Positions 62,101 through 64,000 of a DNA stretch of 64,000 nucleotides are shown in pieces. Location: contig NC_134029.1 of the NCBI RefSeq assembly GCF_964204645.1, forward strand, positions 8,112,850 through 8,176,849, written 5' to 3'. Position 1 is the first letter of the stretch, and the number at the start of each line of letters is the position of its first letter. This stretch comes from Tubulanus polymorphus (Eukaryota; Nemertea; Palaeonemertea; Tubulaniformes; Tubulanidae). Below the pieces are notes generated by a model that was not told the origin of the DNA, searched no databases, and saw nothing but the letters and a program-made list of their open reading frames with translations. Made by a program: the position numbers and the translations under genes.

Positions 62101-64000
62101 ACAGTAATCGATTACCTTGAAACTTACTACAATCATAGAAGATGTTGTAAGCTACAATTTCTATTGTGGTTATTGACTGAGTAGATGCCAAATTGGGCTC
62201 CGATCAGATCTCTTTAGACATTCATATAAGAATAATGCGTTGGTAAAGTATGAGAAGAAACTACTTACCATGATTTCTTCTCCGTTTTGTATTGTAATGA
62301 GATAAATTCCCGGTTAATTGCAAGCGTTCGTACGTTTCTTCAGTCAAATGCAAGACAAGCTCACCTGCAAAGTTAGAAGCTATCAAATAATGCCTCGAGA
62401 TAATCAGGGGATTCAAGACAGGTAGAAAAATTTCTGGATCGATTATAAATGCGTGTTCAAACTATAAACCATTGTAATCTGAACGAATATGTCACGAAAT
62501 ATATGAAAGAAATCCCACAATAATTCAGCCAAAGATCTAAAGATGTGCGTATATATTTGAGCAATGTTTCGGCCAATGATGTACTAGATGTACTGATGAT
62601 ATTCATCTTATACAGATATTGTGTATCATCTCGGTCATGAAATACTTAATATTAAAAAAAAAATCCCAACATAAATGTTCGTGTTTGATAGTTGGATTTC
62701 GAGACCTTACTAGGGGTCCAAGGATACCATGCCCACTCGAGGAAATGCTTGAGAATCTGACAATTTTAATATTCAACACACCTGGTGAACACATACAGTA
62801 CTCATTGAGCTTGAAACTCACCATATCGAAGTACTTGTCATGAGCTAGAATTTTTTGATTGATTATGGTTACAAAAGAAATATGAATAGGTACCAATATA
62901 CGGAAATATTATGCTATTTTGATATTCGGACACTTGTGAACATAGCCTAAGTCGGAAGTGGCCTAAAAATGGGCCAAATTGCTGCCGTGTGCAGTACGAG
63001 AATCTTACACACTTGCTAGTGAGCGACAGCCTGCCTAATACATGAAGTGGTTTATAAACACACTCGACCAAGTGCTCAATACTGAATATATGAATTGTAG
63101 AAATGTAGTGTTTCATATGGTGCGTTAATGAAAGTTTTCTGAATGAAATAAACAGGTTCGGTTCCACAGTTGTAAGTAAGAGTTATCTCAGAGTTAACAT
63201 CAGTTCATTTTAACTCTAGGGTTAAATTTAACTCAGAACTGTGGAACTGGACCCTGCTTTTTTGTTTTGCAGAAACTAGAGGTAAACTTTCACATGAGGT
63301 ACATGAAAAATTTGAATCATTAAAAACCATTGATAAAACACTAGGGCCCTATATCTGGGTTGTGACGATAATGTGTAGAGAATCCCACAACAGTAAAAAA
63401 AAAAGATATATGGTCCGAAAATGTTTCCTTAAGCTAGTGGTTTATTCGAGGTTTCGACTATATTCTAACTGAATAGACATCTTGAAGAATACTTGGGATT
63501 CTCTACACAAAAATCAATGAAATTAGAGGACAAAAAGTTAGGTCGACTTTTACAGGAATTCAACTGAATTCCAGGTATATCTTATTTTACCAGTTGATAG
63601 AAGAGCTGCACAGTCTTCGCCGTCAAGGCAGCTTCCATCAGAGAGCAGAGAGACTTGTCCTCGTTTTAGGAATGCGCCAATAAAATCCGGTTTGGTCAGA
63701 TGAGACAGGGGAAGCGATTTGATCAGAAAATACTCAAACAATTCTGGATTTTCGGTCTGAATCCGCGCAAGCTGTAATTCCAAACCTTCGGCGCGACAAG
63801 GTACTATAAGGTCGAGCTGAAAAATATAAGTCACTATCTTGATACGAAATTGGGAAGTTTATCAAACAGGAAAAGATCTTACTGAAAAAGGGCCAAGAGA
63901 CAGGGAACACAGTACAGTAGGCCTAGACTGCAGCTTAACCAATAACTTTGGATCTTTCTTTTTCTTATGAATTAGGCCATTACCTGATTGAAGAACTGGG
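59157..64000 (-). CDS. RPP40: RPP40, ribonuclease P/MRP subunit p40 (5' end outside window)
   Basis: Exons in transcript order: 64000-63984 (partial), 63816-63591, 62364-62269, 61914-61792, 61104-60894, 60243-60085, 59343-59157 (stop TGA 59157-59159). All joins keep phase, through split codons such as G|GT, G|TG and A|AT. Family landmarks are FLIKSLPLSHLTKPDFIGAF, GELVLHLTEETYERL, the VTIDLVSPL and LSFDFFASWIPD segment, SLAEYFKNFDV, LYEWLGAV and a C-terminal WMSLTVHGFNHSPV. Each has a clear counterpart in human RPP40, in the same order. The protein is a subunit of nuclear RNase P and RNase MRP, which mature tRNA 5' ends and pre-rRNA. About 340 residues of the C-terminal part are encoded here; human RPP40 is 363 residues, so only the first few dozen are missing. 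A TTAA MITE occupies much of the intron 60244-60893. Confidence 0.93.
59605..59756. mobile_element. pogo/mariner-like MITE in RPP40 intron
   Basis: TACAGTTAAGCTCACCTTAC (continuing CGGAC) is mirrored by GTCCGAGTAAGGTGAAATTT (continuing ACTCTA). It is of similar size and design to 58371-58526, so the two may be members of one family. It lies between the last two exons of RPP40. Confidence 0.65.
60270..60557. mobile_element. piggyBac-like TTAA MITE, copy 4 (inverted)
   Basis: TTAACCCTTTCAGTGC at the left and GCACTGAAAGGGTTAA at the right, with the interior in the opposite orientation to copy 3. It lies in the RPP40 intron, and its border is only 26 bases from the acceptor of the exon at 60243. 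Ends that start CCCTTT next to TTAA are typical of piggyBac elements by family knowledge. Confidence 0.9.

Overview
This is nuclear DNA from an animal: AT-rich non-coding sequence, GC-richer exons, GT-AG introns, many short inverted-repeat transposons and microsatellites, and no bacterial-style operons. Five protein genes can be assembled by splicing exons whose phases agree. Their content, and the similarity of the housekeeping proteins to the vertebrate ones, fit a marine invertebrate bilaterian, possibly a lophotrochozoan. The sequence alone does not settle the phylum.

Layout: (1) 3240-20320, plus strand, a six-exon gene for a scaffold of about 2344 residues with four PDZ domains, two near the N-terminus and two at the C-terminus, as in pro-interleukin-16 and related to PDZD2. 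(2) 24202-32780, minus strand, a complete 14-exon ARIH1 (ariadne-1 RBR ubiquitin ligase, 509 residues), convergent with the first gene. (3) 39437-44605, minus strand, a two-exon LYSMD3/4-type LysM membrane protein (312 residues). (4) 45722-48487, plus strand, a two-exon C2H2 zinc-finger protein (559 residues, no family recognised), head-to-head with the LysM gene. (5) 59157-64000, minus strand, the last seven exons of RPP40, a subunit of RNase P/MRP; its 5' end lies beyond the window.

The genes do not form a pathway: a scaffold, a ubiquitin ligase, a LysM membrane protein, a putative transcription factor and an RNA-processing subunit. What they share is a dense load of small non-autonomous elements in introns and spacers. 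These include a TTAA-flanked piggyBac-like MITE family (four copies), several TA-flanked pogo/mariner-like MITEs with one nested inside another, foldback elements, a 357-bp tandem duplication, and a 475-bp pure AT dinucleotide tract. No transposase gene was seen.

The most striking signal is inside ARIH1. Intron 9 holds a nearly identical inverted copy (about 455 bp, a handful of substitutions and one 34-base deletion) of exon 5 and its flanking introns. The two arms enclose exons 6-9, and intron 9 itself uses a GC donor instead of GT. The pre-mRNA could therefore form a long hairpin around four exons that encode part of the RING1-IBR region.
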